A DNA stretch of 57,869 nt from an uncultured Oscillospiraceae bacterium (lineage in GTDB: Bacteria > Bacillota > Clostridia > Oscillospirales > Oscillospiraceae). The position numbers and the translations under genes are program-made. This document shows, in pieces, positions 1 to 8,397 of this stretch. The stretch is taken from positions 1-57,869 of the forward strand of contig CAKTOX010000010.1 of the NCBI GenBank assembly GCA_934590355.1, written 5' to 3'. How positions within the stretch are numbered: position 1 is the stretch's first letter; every line of letters starts with the position of its first letter. The notes beneath the pieces were generated by a model that had not been told where the DNA came from, made no database searches, and saw only the letters and a program-made list of their open reading frames with translations.

Positions 1-578
1 TGGATCGCGACGTAGATGATGACGATGAGAAGCATAACGAACAGTGCGGGCATGCCGATCTTGCAGAACTTCTCGATGCCCTCTGCGACGCCTGCTGCGA
101 CGACGAATGCGTTAAGTGCAATGAAGATCGCGGTCCAAAGAACCATTGCGCCGCCGTTGCAGATGAAGACGCCGAAGAACTGCTCGATGCTGCTGACGCC
201 CCATGTATCCCAACCGAAGATAGCGGTCAGATAGCCGAGTGCGTAACGGGTGACCATGCCGCCGAGAACGAAGTAGAAGCACAGTACGAGGAAGGGAACG
301 AGAACTGCCATGTAGCCCATCCAGGTGAACTTCTTGCTGAGCTTACGGTATGCAGCAACAGGGCTCAGGCCGGTCTTACGGCCGATTGTAAGTTCGCCGA
401 CCATAACGGCGAGGCCAACGAATACCGCGAGGACGAGGTAAACGAGCAGGAAGGCAAAGCCGCCGCTCATACCCATCTTGTACGGGAAGCCCCAGATGTT
501 TCCCAGACCGACCGCAGAACCGATAGCGGCCATCAGGAAACCAAAGTTGGAGCCAAATGATGTGCGATTGTTTTCCAT
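1..578 (-). CDS. Na+-dependent neurotransmitter-type symporter (SNF family), 3' end cut by window
   Basis: The first 192 codons of a sodium:neurotransmitter symporter (SNF/NSS family) lie here; the rest is outside the window. The start ATG at 578-576 follows a GGAGAG ribosome binding site. The N-terminus reads MENNRTSFGSNFGFLMAAIG and continues SAVGLGNIWGFPYKMGMSGG, the family's conserved Na+-binding first membrane helix with the unwound GLGN/WGFPY segment. Further hydrophobic segments follow. Bacterial members take up amino acids with Na+ in the cytoplasmic membrane; the substrate cannot be told from this part. It is transcribed away from the amidohydrolase at 908. Confidence 0.88.
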   Translation of the reverse strand, partial: MENNRTSFGSNFGFLMAAIGSAVGLGNIWGFPYKMGMSGGFAFLLVYLVLAVFVGLAVMVGELTIGRKTGLSPVAAYRKLSKKFTWMGYMAVLVPFLVLCFYFVLGGMVTRYALGYLTAIFGWDTWGVSSIEQFFGVFICNGGAMVLWTAIFIALNAFVVAAGVAEGIEKFCKIGMPALFVMLLIVIIYVAI

Positions 579-617
579 AACTTTCTCTCCTTTAATTAAA
601 TGCTTTCGCTGAAAATA

Positions 618-645
618 ATTTTATCTGTTAAAAGTTTGATTACAA
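618..645 (-). promoter_or_regulatory. Candidate promoter for the SNF symporter
   Basis: On the minus strand TTGTAA (645-640) and TAAAAT (623-618) are separated by 16 bp, about 40 bp upstream of the symporter start. Read by eye only. Confidence 0.4.
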
Positions 646-813
646 TAGGTTTAGCTTGATATTAACTTCCTCTTAACACGCATTGCCGATGTCTTTACAG
701 AAATTTATGCGATTTGACTTGCGTTTGGTAATAGTTCGTTCATAAGCGGCCATAAAAAGAGGCAAATTAGGTCAAAGTGCCGTATGAATTATTAACATAT
801 CGGTAAGAAAGGC

Positions 814-878
814 GTTAATAGCCTTAACAAATTGTTAAATCAGTAACACTTGAACGATGATGCCTCAGAGGCTATAAT
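814..878 (+). promoter_or_regulatory. Promoter and candidate operator of the amidohydrolase gene
   Basis: TTGAAC (850-855) and TATAAT (873-878) are spaced by 17 bp, a good sigma-A promoter, with the start codon at 908 and a GGAGGA site at 896-901. Just upstream, 824-838 is a near-perfect palindrome of TTAACAA and TTGTTAA around one central base, and 814-827 holds GTTAA-N5-TTAAC. These nested palindromes are a likely regulator site. Nothing else is visible in the rest of the 579-907 gap. Confidence 0.6.
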
Positions 879-907
879 ACATATAAATAAATTCGGAGGA
901 AACGTAT

Positions 908-2185
908 ATGAAATACGCGCTTGTAAACGCGATGCTGCTCGACGGCAGCGAAAACATGAAGGCGCACCGTGCGGCGGTGCTTGTCGAAAACGGCCGCATT
1001 GCGGCGATAGCGGATGACGAAAGCGGCTTCGGTGAGGTCAAAACGATCGACCTTGAGGGGAGATACCTCATGCCGGGGCTTATCAATATGCATGTTCATC
1101 TGCCCGGCTCGGGTATGCCCAACTACACTAAAAAGCAAAATGCAAAGTCCGTGAACTTCCTTATGTCAAATATAATTACGCGAAGCGTGGTTTATTCCTT
1201 GTGCTATAAATTCGCGCGCACCGCGCTCATGAGCGGCGTTACGACCATTCGCACCGTGGGCGGACTGCGAAACATTGACTCACGCATACGCGACGATATA
1301 AATTCCGGAAAGCGCCTCGGGCCTAGGATACTCGCGGCAAACGAGGCTGTCTCCGTGCCGGGCGGACATATGGCGGGCGTTTTGGCTTACGAGGCGAAAA
1401 ATGAGGACGATTGCGTGAGGTACGTCGACTTGATCGCGCGCGATAAGCCCGATCTTATCAAAATAATGGTGACGGGCGGCGTGCTCGACGCGAAGGTCAA
1501 GGGCGAGCCGGGCGAGCTGAAAATGCCGCCGGAGCTCATAAAGGCGTGCTGCGACGAGGCGCACAGGCTCGGCTTCAAGGTCGCTGCTCATGTCGAAAGC
1601 CCCGTGGGCATGACCGCCGCGCTTGAAAACGGCGTTGATTTTATAGAGCACGGCGCCGAGATGAGCGATGAGCATCTGAAGCTGTATAAGGAGCGCGGCG
1701 CCGCGCAGATATGTACGCTCTCTCCGGCGGTGCCCTGCGCGGAGTTTCCCATGGAGATCGCACATACGACGGAGCTGAGCCGATTTAACGGCCGCATCGT
1801 GCGCGACGGCATAATAAACTGCGCAAAGCGTGCGCTCGAAAACGGCATTCCCGTGGGCTTGGGCACGGATACCGCCTGCCCGTTCGTGACCCACTACGAT
1901 ATGTGGCGCGAGCTTGCGTATTTTACGAAGTACGTCGGTGTGTCGAATACCTTCGCGCTGCACACCGCGACGCTCGTCAATGCGCGCATTGCGGGGATAG
2001 ACGGTGAGACCGGCAGCATCGAGGTCGGAAAATCCGCCGATCTTCTCGTTACGGATTCAGACCCCACCGCAGACCTTCGCGCCCTGCGCACCGCGCACAT
2101 GGTCGTGATGCGCGGCAGGGTGATAAATAAGCCGAGAGTAAAAAAGTTTGACTATGTCGAGCAGGAGCTTGATAAGCATTTATAA
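908..2185 (+). CDS. Amidohydrolase family protein (imidazolonepropionase/prolidase-like)
   Basis: A 425-residue metal-dependent hydrolase of the amidohydrolase superfamily. Visible motifs are the HxH metal site in INMHVHLP (H62, H64), a candidate carboxylated lysine in LIKIMVTGG, metal histidines in AAHVES and FIEHG, and the catalytic Asp in GLGTDTACP. The C-terminal GSIEVGKSADLLV segment is the usual beta-sandwich closing strand of cytosolic members. Such enzymes cleave amide or ester bonds in small molecules or dipeptides; the exact substrate is not readable. It is a single gene with its own promoter, ended by a strong terminator at 2189-2216. It has no signal peptide, so it should be cytoplasmic. 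Confidence 0.85.
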   Translation: MKYALVNAMLLDGSENMKAHRAAVLVENGRIAAIADDESGFGEVKTIDLEGRYLMPGLINMHVHLPGSGMPNYTKKQNAKSVNFLMSNIITRSVVYSLCYKFARTALMSGVTTIRTVGGLRNIDSRIRDDINSGKRLGPRILAANEAVSVPGGHMAGVLAYEAKNEDDCVRYVDLIARDKPDLIKIMVTGGVLDAKVKGEPGELKMPPELIKACCDEAHRLGFKVAAHVESPVGMTAALENGVDFIEHGAEMSDEHLKLYKERGAAQICTLSPAVPCAEFPMEIAHTTELSRFNGRIVRDGIINCAKRALENGIPVGLGTDTACPFVTHYDMWRELAYFTKYVGVSNTFALHTATLVNARIAGIDGETGSIEVGKSADLLVTDSDPTADLRALRTAHMVVMRGRVINKPRVKKFDYVEQELDKHL

Positions 2186-2188
2186 TAT

Positions 2189-2216
2189 AAAAAAACGCCC
2201 CACGGGGCGTTTTTTT
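2189..2216. terminator. Bidirectional intrinsic terminator
   Basis: ACGCCCC-AC-GGGGCGT stem flanked by A-run and T-run, serving both the amidohydrolase (plus) and the minus-strand ABC operon whose last stop codon (2217-2215) touches it. Confidence 0.9.
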
Positions 2217-2997
2217 AATGCGTATTAAAATAATCCACTGCGGCGTCCGTCGTGAGTATGAGGTCGCATTTTCCCGCGTCAAGCGCGGAGAAGTAATCCG
2301 TCGCGCCGCCGTTTACTCGCGTTATCTGACCGAGCTTTCGGCTGACCGAGGTGCTTTCGTTCATGATATCCAGCGCCGACTGCGTTGTGCCGATATACAG
2401 TACCTTGTTACGAATGGAGCTGCTGTCCGTGCCCTTGCCGGCAAGGACTATGTCCGTTGACATATACGTCACGAGAACGGTGTATTTACTCGACTGTGTG
2501 TCAAGCACGATGCCGCCCCAGGCGCAGTCAATGTTGCCGGAGTTGAGCTCGACAAAGGCGTTTTCAGAGTGGATCGGCTGCACCTTGAGCACCCAGCCGA
2601 GCCTGTCGCACACCGCCTGCGCGAGGTCGATGTCAAAGCCTATGTACTCCTCGCCGCTTTGAAACGCAAGAGGCGCGGAGTCGAGGTCAACGCCGATTAT
2701 AAAGGTGCGCTCGGCAATGTAGCCGAGGTCCTTGAGCGCGTCCTTTTTCGACGGAAAGCTCACGGCGTTATCCGTTCCGAACCATTTGCGGCTTATTTCG
2801 TCTATCTTGCCCTCATAGGACAGGGCACGCAGAGCACGGTCGATATAGTGATAGTTCGAATCGCCGTTTCTGAAGCCGATGGAATACTGCTGCTCCCCGA
2901 GAGTCTTAACGGCCTTATATCTTCCGCCGCCCGAGCATGCGCACAGCGACACGAGCGTGCACAGCACGAGCAGCAGGCTGATAATTCTTTTTTTCAT
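2215..2997 (-). CDS. Amino-acid ABC transporter substrate-binding lipoprotein (second of the operon)
   Basis: A 260-residue solute-binding protein of family 3 (polar amino acids). The lipoprotein signal ends LVSLCAC, with C21 as the expected lipid anchor. The motif IGFDIDLAQAVCDRLGW is typical of the family. It is the last gene of the minus-strand operon that begins at 6227, lying 68 bp after the racemase. The operon therefore encodes two binding proteins for one permease/ATPase pair, possibly for two related ligands or two stereoisomers. The mature domain diverges clearly from the first binding protein (5412-6227), so it is not a recent tandem copy. Confidence 0.85.
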   Translation of the reverse strand: MKKRIISLLLVLCTLVSLCACSGGGRYKAVKTLGEQQYSIGFRNGDSNYHYIDRALRALSYEGKIDEISRKWFGTDNAVSFPSKKDALKDLGYIAERTFIIGVDLDSAPLAFQSGEEYIGFDIDLAQAVCDRLGWVLKVQPIHSENAFVELNSGNIDCAWGGIVLDTQSSKYTVLVTYMSTDIVLAGKGTDSSSIRNKVLYIGTTQSALDIMNESTSVSRKLGQITRVNGGATDYFSALDAGKCDLILTTDAAVDYFNTH

Positions 2998-3065
2998 TCG
3001 GGTCTACCGCCTTTCAGAGTGATGATACCCTCAAATGACAAGGATACCCGAAAAATGTGAAAAAA

Positions 3066-3881
3066 TCAAGGCAATTCGACGGAGTACTCGCCGCAAAACG
3101 CAGCGCCGCCTTGCAGAGTGAGGGAGCTTATGCTCCCTGCGCCGTATTCCGCCTGCGCGCTGAGCGTGCCGCGGGGCTGGCGGAGCGTGACGCGGGCGTA
3201 TTCGCCGTCTATCTCCGCAAGATGCGCCGCAATCGCCGAGGTGCCGCTTGCGCACGAGCCCTCCCAAACGGCGGAGTCCGTCGAGGCAACGTAGATGAGC
3301 GGGCGCAGTGTGCTCTCCTTTTCGTCAAAAAACATGAGCCCGAGCGCGTCCGAGCCGAGCTGTGCGCACCATTTGGCGATGAGCGCCTCGGCGTCTGCTT
3401 CGGATAAAACGCCGGGGTGCACGATGGCGTGGCATATGCCGGGAAATCTCACGAGGGGGAGATCATAGCACTCAAAGCCGTCAAAAAAGCAATACTCCGA
3501 GAGGCTTTCCGGCAGCGGCATTGAAACAGAGCCCGAGAAATCGCCGCTCTCGCCGAGCGAGCATACTATCGTGACCGGCTCGGGCGCTCCGGAGACCTCA
3601 AGGCGCAGGGTGTATTCGCTCCCTGCGGGCGCGACTGCCTTGCCGAGCATGACCGCCGCCGCCGACAGCGAGGCGTTGCCGCAAAACTCGCCGCCCATCA
3701 TTTGCAGACGCGCGATGCAGGTGCAGTCGTCGGGCTTTTCGAGAAAGCCGACCTGCTCGACGCTTTTGTCGCGCTGCATGAGCGCGGACGCGATGCGGCT
3801 CTGCTCGGAGCGGGGTACGAAGCTGTCGACAATGAGCGTAATGTTGCCCGAGGGATCGATTTTTGAATAATGTATCATCAT
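3066..3881 (-). CDS. DapF-fold amino-acid racemase, CntK/histidine-racemase-like
   Basis: A 271-residue cofactor-independent racemase of the diaminopimelate epimerase fold. The two catalytic cysteines are visible as C67 in GGEFCGNAS and C210 in WEGSCASGTS. The N-terminal YSKIDPSGNITLIVDS, the EQVGFLE segment and GLMFFDEKESTLRPLIYV resemble, from memory, staphylococcal CntK, the L/D-histidine racemase, much more than housekeeping DapF. The gene overlaps the ABC ATPase by the ATGA at 3881-3878, so the two are translationally coupled. No nicotianamine-synthase-like or opine dehydrogenase gene is nearby, so opine metallophore synthesis is not indicated. Inferred role: racemising an amino acid handled by the transporter. 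Histidine is the favoured but unproven substrate. Confidence 0.8.
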   Translation of the reverse strand: MMIHYSKIDPSGNITLIVDSFVPRSEQSRIASALMQRDKSVEQVGFLEKPDDCTCIARLQMMGGEFCGNASLSAAAVMLGKAVAPAGSEYTLRLEVSGAPEPVTIVCSLGESGDFSGSVSMPLPESLSEYCFFDGFECYDLPLVRFPGICHAIVHPGVLSEADAEALIAKWCAQLGSDALGLMFFDEKESTLRPLIYVASTDSAVWEGSCASGTSAIAAHLAEIDGEYARVTLRQPRGTLSAQAEYGAGSISSLTLQGGAAFCGEYSVELP

Positions 3882-4657
3882 GACTGACCGTAATTTTTAA
3901 GAAACTGCTTCGTGCGCTCCATTTTCGTTGCGCCGAATACCTCCTCGGGGGCGCCCTCCTCAACGATAACGCCGCCGTCCATGAATATGACACGGTCGGA
4001 CACGGCGCGCGCAAAGGACATCTCGTGCGTGACGATGACCATGGTCATGTGCTCCTCCGCGAGATTTTTTATGACCTTGAGCACCTCGCCCGTGAGCTCG
4101 GGGTCAAGTGCGCTCGTGGGCTCGTCGAAAAAGAGTATCTGCGGGTCCATCGCAAGTGCGCGGGCGATGGCGACGCGCTGCTGCTGACCGCCGGAGAGCT
4201 GGCAGGGATATGCGTTCGCCTTCTCCTCAAGGTTCATCTTTCTGAGCAGCTCCATCGCCTTCTCGCGCGCCTGCTCCTTGCTGCGGCCAAGCACGCTCAT
4301 CTGCGGATCCATGAGGTTTTTGAGCACGCTGTAATGCGGAAACAGATTAAAGCTCTGGAAAACGAGGCCGAAAATGCTGCGGATCTTTTTGAGCTCCGCC
4401 TTGCCGGAATACACAGCCTTGCCCTGTGTGTCCATTTTCGCCGCGTATTCGCCCGAGTAGATGAGCTCGCCCCCGTCCATCTCGGTCAGAAGCGTCGCGC
4501 AGCGCAGCAGCGTCGATTTGCCCGAGCCGGAGGGGCCTATTACGGACACGACCTCACCCTCGGAAACGCTCAGGCTTATATCCTTGAGGACGTGCAGCTT
4601 TGTATCCTTCGCGTTGTCAAAGCTCTTCTGAACGTGATTCATCTCTAAAATTTTCAT
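3878..4657 (-). CDS. Amino-acid ABC transporter ATP-binding protein (GlnQ type)
   Basis: A 259-residue ABC ATPase with Walker A GPSGSGKST, signature LSGGQQQRVAIARAL, Walker B ILFFDEPTSALDP and H-loop IVTHE, all intact. The VFQSFNLFPHYSVLKNL Q-loop segment is typical of the polar amino-acid uptake (HisP/GlnQ) class. It couples ATP hydrolysis to the permease at 4671-5318, which ends 13 bp upstream. An insertion around residues 70-90 (between TLLTEMDGG and IFGLVFQSF) is slightly longer than in HisP but common in clostridial members. It overlaps the racemase by four bases. Confidence 0.95.
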   Translation of the reverse strand: MKILEMNHVQKSFDNAKDTKLHVLKDISLSVSEGEVVSVIGPSGSGKSTLLRCATLLTEMDGGELIYSGEYAAKMDTQGKAVYSGKAELKKIRSIFGLVFQSFNLFPHYSVLKNLMDPQMSVLGRSKEQAREKAMELLRKMNLEEKANAYPCQLSGGQQQRVAIARALAMDPQILFFDEPTSALDPELTGEVLKVIKNLAEEHMTMVIVTHEMSFARAVSDRVIFMDGGVIVEEGAPEEVFGATKMERTKQFLKNYGQS

Positions 4658-4670
4658 TGCACGACCTCCT

Positions 4671-5318
4671 TTACTGATAATAATTCATGGCTTTTTCGGC
4701 TCTGCCCATGACAAAATCGACGATGGCGTTAAACAGGAAGTAGAACACGCCCGCGACTATGAAGGGCACGAAGCTCGTCTGAGAGTTTGCGAGGTTTTTG
4801 CCGATGGTGAACATCTCGATGTAGGAAACGGTGAACGCCATCGAGGTATCCTTAACGAGGGTGACGACCTCGTTCGTGACGCTGGGCATGATGCGCTTAA
4901 TGACCTGCGGGAGTATGATACGGAAGAAGGTCTGCACCTTGGAGTAGCCCAGTATCTCCGCCGCCTCGTACTGACCTGCGGGAATGGACTCGATGCCGCT
5001 GCGGTAGATCTCCGCAAAGTATGCCGCGTAGTTTATCGAAAAGGCGATAACGACCGGTATGAGCTTATTCTTGGAGACGGAAAGCTGCCACAGATAATAC
5101 GGTCCGTATGTGACCGCAATAAGCTGCAGCATGAGCGGGGTGCCGCGCAGAACGGATATGACGGCGCGCGTCACGTTGGAAACGACCTTGCTTTTGCTCA
5201 TTCTGAGCAGGGCGACTATCATGCCGAGCGGGAGCGAAAACAGCAGCGTCAGGAAAAATATCGAGCAGGTTCCGCCCATGCCCTCGAGCATAAGGCTTAT
5301 CATTGTTGTCAGTTTCAT
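4671..5318 (-). CDS. Amino-acid ABC transporter permease (HisMQ family)
   Basis: A 215-residue membrane permease of the polar amino-acid family, with about five predicted helices. The EAA loop is QYEAAEILGYSKVQTFFRII, followed by LPQVIKRIMPSVTNEVV, the contact site for the ATPase. Only one permease gene is present, so it would act as a homodimer. It is the second gene of the minus operon, between the first binding protein and the ATPase. Confidence 0.93.
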   Translation of the reverse strand: MKLTTMISLMLEGMGGTCSIFFLTLLFSLPLGMIVALLRMSKSKVVSNVTRAVISVLRGTPLMLQLIAVTYGPYYLWQLSVSKNKLIPVVIAFSINYAAYFAEIYRSGIESIPAGQYEAAEILGYSKVQTFFRIILPQVIKRIMPSVTNEVVTLVKDTSMAFTVSYIEMFTIGKNLANSQTSFVPFIVAGVFYFLFNAIVDFVMGRAEKAMNYYQ

Positions 5319-5411
5319 TATATATCCTCTGAAATACGGTTTGGCTTATAACGCACATATTCCCGAAGGCGGCGTGCACCTTCGGGAAGCGTGCTGTAAA
5401 GACTTGCTTTA

Positions 5412-6227
5412 TTACTTACTAAGGAAAAGCAGGTTGTTCATGATGTCGGGGTACTTCTCCGCGATCTTCTCGTAGGTGCCGTTTTCGACGAGCTTGTCGA
5501 TGGCAGCCTGGATCTCATCGCAAAGTGCCTGATCGCCGGAGCGGAAGGCGATGCCGTACTGCTCTGCGCCGAGGTTTTCATTGATAATGGTGTAGCCCTC
5601 GTTCTTGGCAGCGTATGCAGCCGCAACGGGGTAATCAACGAACACTGCGTCAACGCTGCCGCCGCCGAGCTCCGTGAAGCAACTCAGGAAGCTGTTGCAG
5701 ATGACGACTTCCTTGAAGGTTGCCTTGAGATCTGCAAGATCACCGTCGAGGAGAGCCTGACCGGAGGTGCCGAGCTGAACCGCAACGGTCTTGCCGGCGA
5801 GGTCTGCCGAGGTCTTGAGGCCGCTGTCGGACTTAACGAGGAGCACCTGAGTGTTGTCGTAGTAGGGCTCGGAGATGACGTAGCCTGCGGTCTTCATGCT
5901 GTCGAGAATGGTCATGCCTGCCCAGATGCAGTCACATTCCTTGTTGTCGAGCTGAACGAGCTTCTGGTCCCAGTTGAGGGGGAATATCTCGAGCTTCCAG
6001 CCGAGCAGATCACATACGGCCTGTGCGGTCTCAACGTCAAAGCCCGTGTACTTGCCGTCGTCGCCTATGTAGGCATAGGGGGGATACTCGGCATCAATGC
6101 CGACCACAAGAGTGCGAGCGTTGTCGTCAGTCTTGCCATCGTCAGTCTTCTTATCGTTGTCGCCGCCGCAGGCGCAAAGCGCAAAGACCATTACGAGCGC
6201 CAGTAACATAGCAATAATTCGTTTCAT
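5412..6227 (-). CDS. Amino-acid ABC transporter substrate-binding lipoprotein (first of the operon)
   Basis: A family-3 solute-binding lipoprotein of 271 residues. The reading frame extends upstream to a TTG at 6242, but GGAGG at 6240-6236 lies at the right distance only for the ATG at 6227, giving MKRIIAMLLALVMVFALCAC with C20 as lipid anchor. GFDVETAQAVCDLLGWKLEI and the C-terminal QYGIAFRSGDQALCDEI are family hallmarks. It is the promoter-proximal gene of the operon: binding protein, permease, ATPase, racemase, second binding protein. The signal peptide is nearly identical to those of the unrelated BMP and TRAP lipoproteins in this window. Confidence 0.92.
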   Translation of the reverse strand: MKRIIAMLLALVMVFALCACGGDNDKKTDDGKTDDNARTLVVGIDAEYPPYAYIGDDGKYTGFDVETAQAVCDLLGWKLEIFPLNWDQKLVQLDNKECDCIWAGMTILDSMKTAGYVISEPYYDNTQVLLVKSDSGLKTSADLAGKTVAVQLGTSGQALLDGDLADLKATFKEVVICNSFLSCFTELGGGSVDAVFVDYPVAAAYAAKNEGYTIINENLGAEQYGIAFRSGDQALCDEIQAAIDKLVENGTYEKIAEKYPDIMNNLLFLSK

Positions 6228-6279
6228 TGTTCTTTCCTCCAAAATCTAAAAATTTCGTTTAGTTAATTATCACACTGCT

Positions 6280-6307
6280 ATAATAGCACATTAGCGAAAT
6301 AAAGCAA
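6280..6307 (-). promoter_or_regulatory. Candidate promoter of the amino-acid ABC operon
   Basis: Minus strand TTGCTT (6307-6302), 16 bp, TATTAT (6285-6280), about 53 bp upstream of the 6227 start. Read by eye. Confidence 0.45.
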
Positions 6308-6384
6308 GAACTTTTTTGCGATTTCATAGTGCAATTTCTGCACAGCGAAAATCATGCCCAAAATACATATATACATATAACAAG

Positions 6385-6416
6385 AAAACAGCGTACCGTT
6401 TCCGATACGCTGTTTT
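6385..6416 (-). terminator. Intrinsic terminator after the antiporter gene
   Basis: AACAGCGTA stem pairs with TACGCTGTT, followed on the minus strand by a T-rich tract. It lies ten bases past the stop of the gene at 6426. Confidence 0.8.
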
Positions 6417-6425
6417 GGTTGAGCT

Positions 6426-7625
6426 TTATGCGTGAGCTGCGGCGGGCTCCGTGTTGCCGGGGGTGGGGCGTTTCATGCCGGTTTTCAAAAGCAGTGGGGT
6501 TATGAGCGTCGTCACGATGACCATGAGAACGACCGCCGGGAACATATTTCCCGCGATAAGTCCCGCTATACTGCCCTTTTGCGCGACTATGAGCGCGACC
6601 TCGCCGCGGGACACCATGCCCAGACCGATGCCGAGCGAGTCATAGCCGTTAAAGCCCGTCAGCCTTGCGCCGATGCCGCAGCCGATGATCTTGGTGAGTA
6701 TAGCAACGACGGTGAGGACGACGGCAAAGAGGATGAGACTGCCGTCAAGTCCGGCAAGCTCGGTTTTGATGCCGATGGAGGCGAAGAAAATGGGGGAGAA
6801 GAGCATATAGCCCATGGTGTTTATGCGCTTGACTATGTAGGTGCGCGTTTCGCTGTGGTCGCTGAGCATGACTCCGGCAAAGTATGCGCCGGTTATGTCC
6901 GCAATGCCGAAAAAGTGCTCGGAAACGAAGCTGAGCAGAAAGCAGAACGCCAGAGCGTAGATGGCAACGCGCCTGTGGATGCGGTCAAACTTGGCTCTCA
7001 GGGCGCGGAATACCCTGCGCACCACGACGGCGGTGACGGCAAGGAAGGCAAAATAGGCGATGATGCGCACGAATACCATTGCCGGCTCGACCGTGCTGTC
7101 GGTAAAGCCCGTGAGCACCGTGAGGACTATTATACCGAGCACGTCGTCAATGACCGCCGCCGCCATGATAGCCGTACCCACGCGGCTTTTGAGCTTTCCC
7201 ATCTCGCGCAGAGTTTCGACCGTAATCGACACCGAGGTCGCCGTCAGAATAACGCCTATAAAAGCCGCCTTTATCATCTTGAGGCTGTCGGGAGCGGAAT
7301 TAAAAAGAAGATAGCACGCCGCGCCGCCTATAAACGGAACGATAACGCCGACCGTGGCGATGACGAGGGCGGAAAGTCCGGTGTGCTTGAGCTCCTGCAC
7401 GTCGGTGTCAAGCCCAGCCATGAACATGAGTATGATAACGCCTATCTCGGCGGTTTTCACCAGAAAATCCGACTCGCCGACAAGACCGAGGCAGCTCGGC
7501 CCGAGCAGCAGACCCGCTATAAGCGCGCCGACGACCTGCGGCATATTGACTCTCTCGCTGGCAAGTCCGAGGACCTTCGTCGAGAGCATGATAATTGCAA
7601 TTACCAAAATAAAGCTGTAGTCCAT
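6426..7625 (-). CDS. Cation:proton antiporter (CPA2/KefB-like)
   Basis: A 399-residue integral membrane protein with about 12 hydrophobic segments and the Na+/H+ exchanger domain of the CPA2 family. Early motifs are NMPQVVGALIAGLLLGPSCL and FMAGLDTDVQELK; the central AAVIDDVLGIIVL carries the paired aspartates (DD) that bind the cation in this family. There is no C-terminal RCK/TrkA domain, so it resembles the bare transport modules of NapA-type exchangers rather than full Kef channels. It is a single gene, divergent from iscR. Likely role: pH or Na+/K+ homeostasis. Confidence 0.88.
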   Translation of the reverse strand: MDYSFILVIAIIMLSTKVLGLASERVNMPQVVGALIAGLLLGPSCLGLVGESDFLVKTAEIGVIILMFMAGLDTDVQELKHTGLSALVIATVGVIVPFIGGAACYLLFNSAPDSLKMIKAAFIGVILTATSVSITVETLREMGKLKSRVGTAIMAAAVIDDVLGIIVLTVLTGFTDSTVEPAMVFVRIIAYFAFLAVTAVVVRRVFRALRAKFDRIHRRVAIYALAFCFLLSFVSEHFFGIADITGAYFAGVMLSDHSETRTYIVKRINTMGYMLFSPIFFASIGIKTELAGLDGSLILFAVVLTVVAILTKIIGCGIGARLTGFNGYDSLGIGLGMVSRGEVALIVAQKGSIAGLIAGNMFPAVVLMVIVTTLITPLLLKTGMKRPTPGNTEPAAAHA

Positions 7626-7831
7626 TATTGTTAAAACTCCTACAATTTCTTAGATTTTTCAGACCTTTTTCAAAAACACAAAGCGGATTGTACGCGCTTG
7701 ACGTGGGAAAAGCAAGTTAATTTTTTGCTCCGGCGATAAGCGTTTTTAATACGGCGATTAAAAAAACGCAAATGACGCCGCTGTGCAAAAAATGCACCGT
7801 AAAAAGCCTCGATATGTCGCACTTGCTCTTT

Positions 7832-7891
7832 AATTCCTATAAACAAAGTGGTATATTGATATCACAATATCACACTGTAAACATAGGAATT
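7832..7891 (+). promoter_or_regulatory. Candidate iscR promoter/operator region
   Basis: A TATATT -10-like box at 7852-7857 overlaps an inverted repeat, ATATTG-N6-CAATAT, at 7853-7870, a likely Rrf2-type operator. A wider perfect inverted repeat, AATTCCTAT at 7832-7840 and ATAGGAATT at 7883-7891, encloses it. The arrangement suggests autorepression. The -35 element is weak (TTAATT, 7830-7835). Confidence 0.5.
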
Positions 7892-7906
7892 AGGAGGCGA
7901 GAAAAG

Positions 7907-8335
7907 ATGAATGTGACGAGCAAGGGCAGATATGCCCTGCGCATAATGATATACCTTGCACAGCACAGGGAAGACGGCTTCGTGTCGCTCAAGACGATAT
8001 CCGAGCGCACCCAGCTTTCAATGAAATATCTTGAGATGATCGTCGGAAACCTTAAAAAAGCCGAGCTTGTTGCGAGCACTCGCGGCAAGGAGGGCGGATA
8101 TAAGCTCGTTAAGGACCCTGCCGAGTACAGCATAGGCGAGATATTGCGCTGCATCGAGGACAACCTCGCGCCCGTCGCCTGCATTAAAGAGGGCGAGATA
8201 CAGTGCGACCGCTCGGGCGGCTGCCTGACGGTGCCGATGTGGAAGGAGCTTGACGACATAACAAACGCCTATCTCGACACGGTTTCGCTCAATGACCTGC
8301 TAACGGGCGAAAAATGGCGAAAGGCTCTTGACTAA
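7907..8335 (+). CDS. iscR: Rrf2-family Fe-S cluster regulator, IscR-like
   Basis: A 142-residue winged-helix regulator of the Rrf2 family. The frame opens earlier (7772), but AGGAGG at 7892-7897 selects the ATG at 7907, giving MNVTSKGRYALRIMIYLAQH, the standard family N-terminus. Three cysteines, C92, C100 and C106 (spacing 7 and 5), match the Fe-S ligand cluster of IscR-type members. It precedes nifS and nifU on the same strand and probably represses the set when its cluster is loaded. Operator candidates lie in its own promoter. CymR-type regulators are the alternative, but they lack the cysteine triad. Confidence 0.88.
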   Translation: MNVTSKGRYALRIMIYLAQHREDGFVSLKTISERTQLSMKYLEMIVGNLKKAELVASTRGKEGGYKLVKDPAEYSIGEILRCIEDNLAPVACIKEGEIQCDRSGGCLTVPMWKELDDITNAYLDTVSLNDLLTGEKWRKALD

Positions 8336-8397
8336 TCTATTGTAAGGTGCTACAATTCCCACAGATTTAATAGGATTTACCTGAAAGGAAGATAAAT

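Noticed and set aside
3066..3881. Housekeeping diaminopimelate epimerase
   Set aside because: The sequence around both cysteines and the PLIYV segment resemble CntK-type histidine racemase, and the gene lies in a transporter operon rather than with lysine genes. Not fully excluded.
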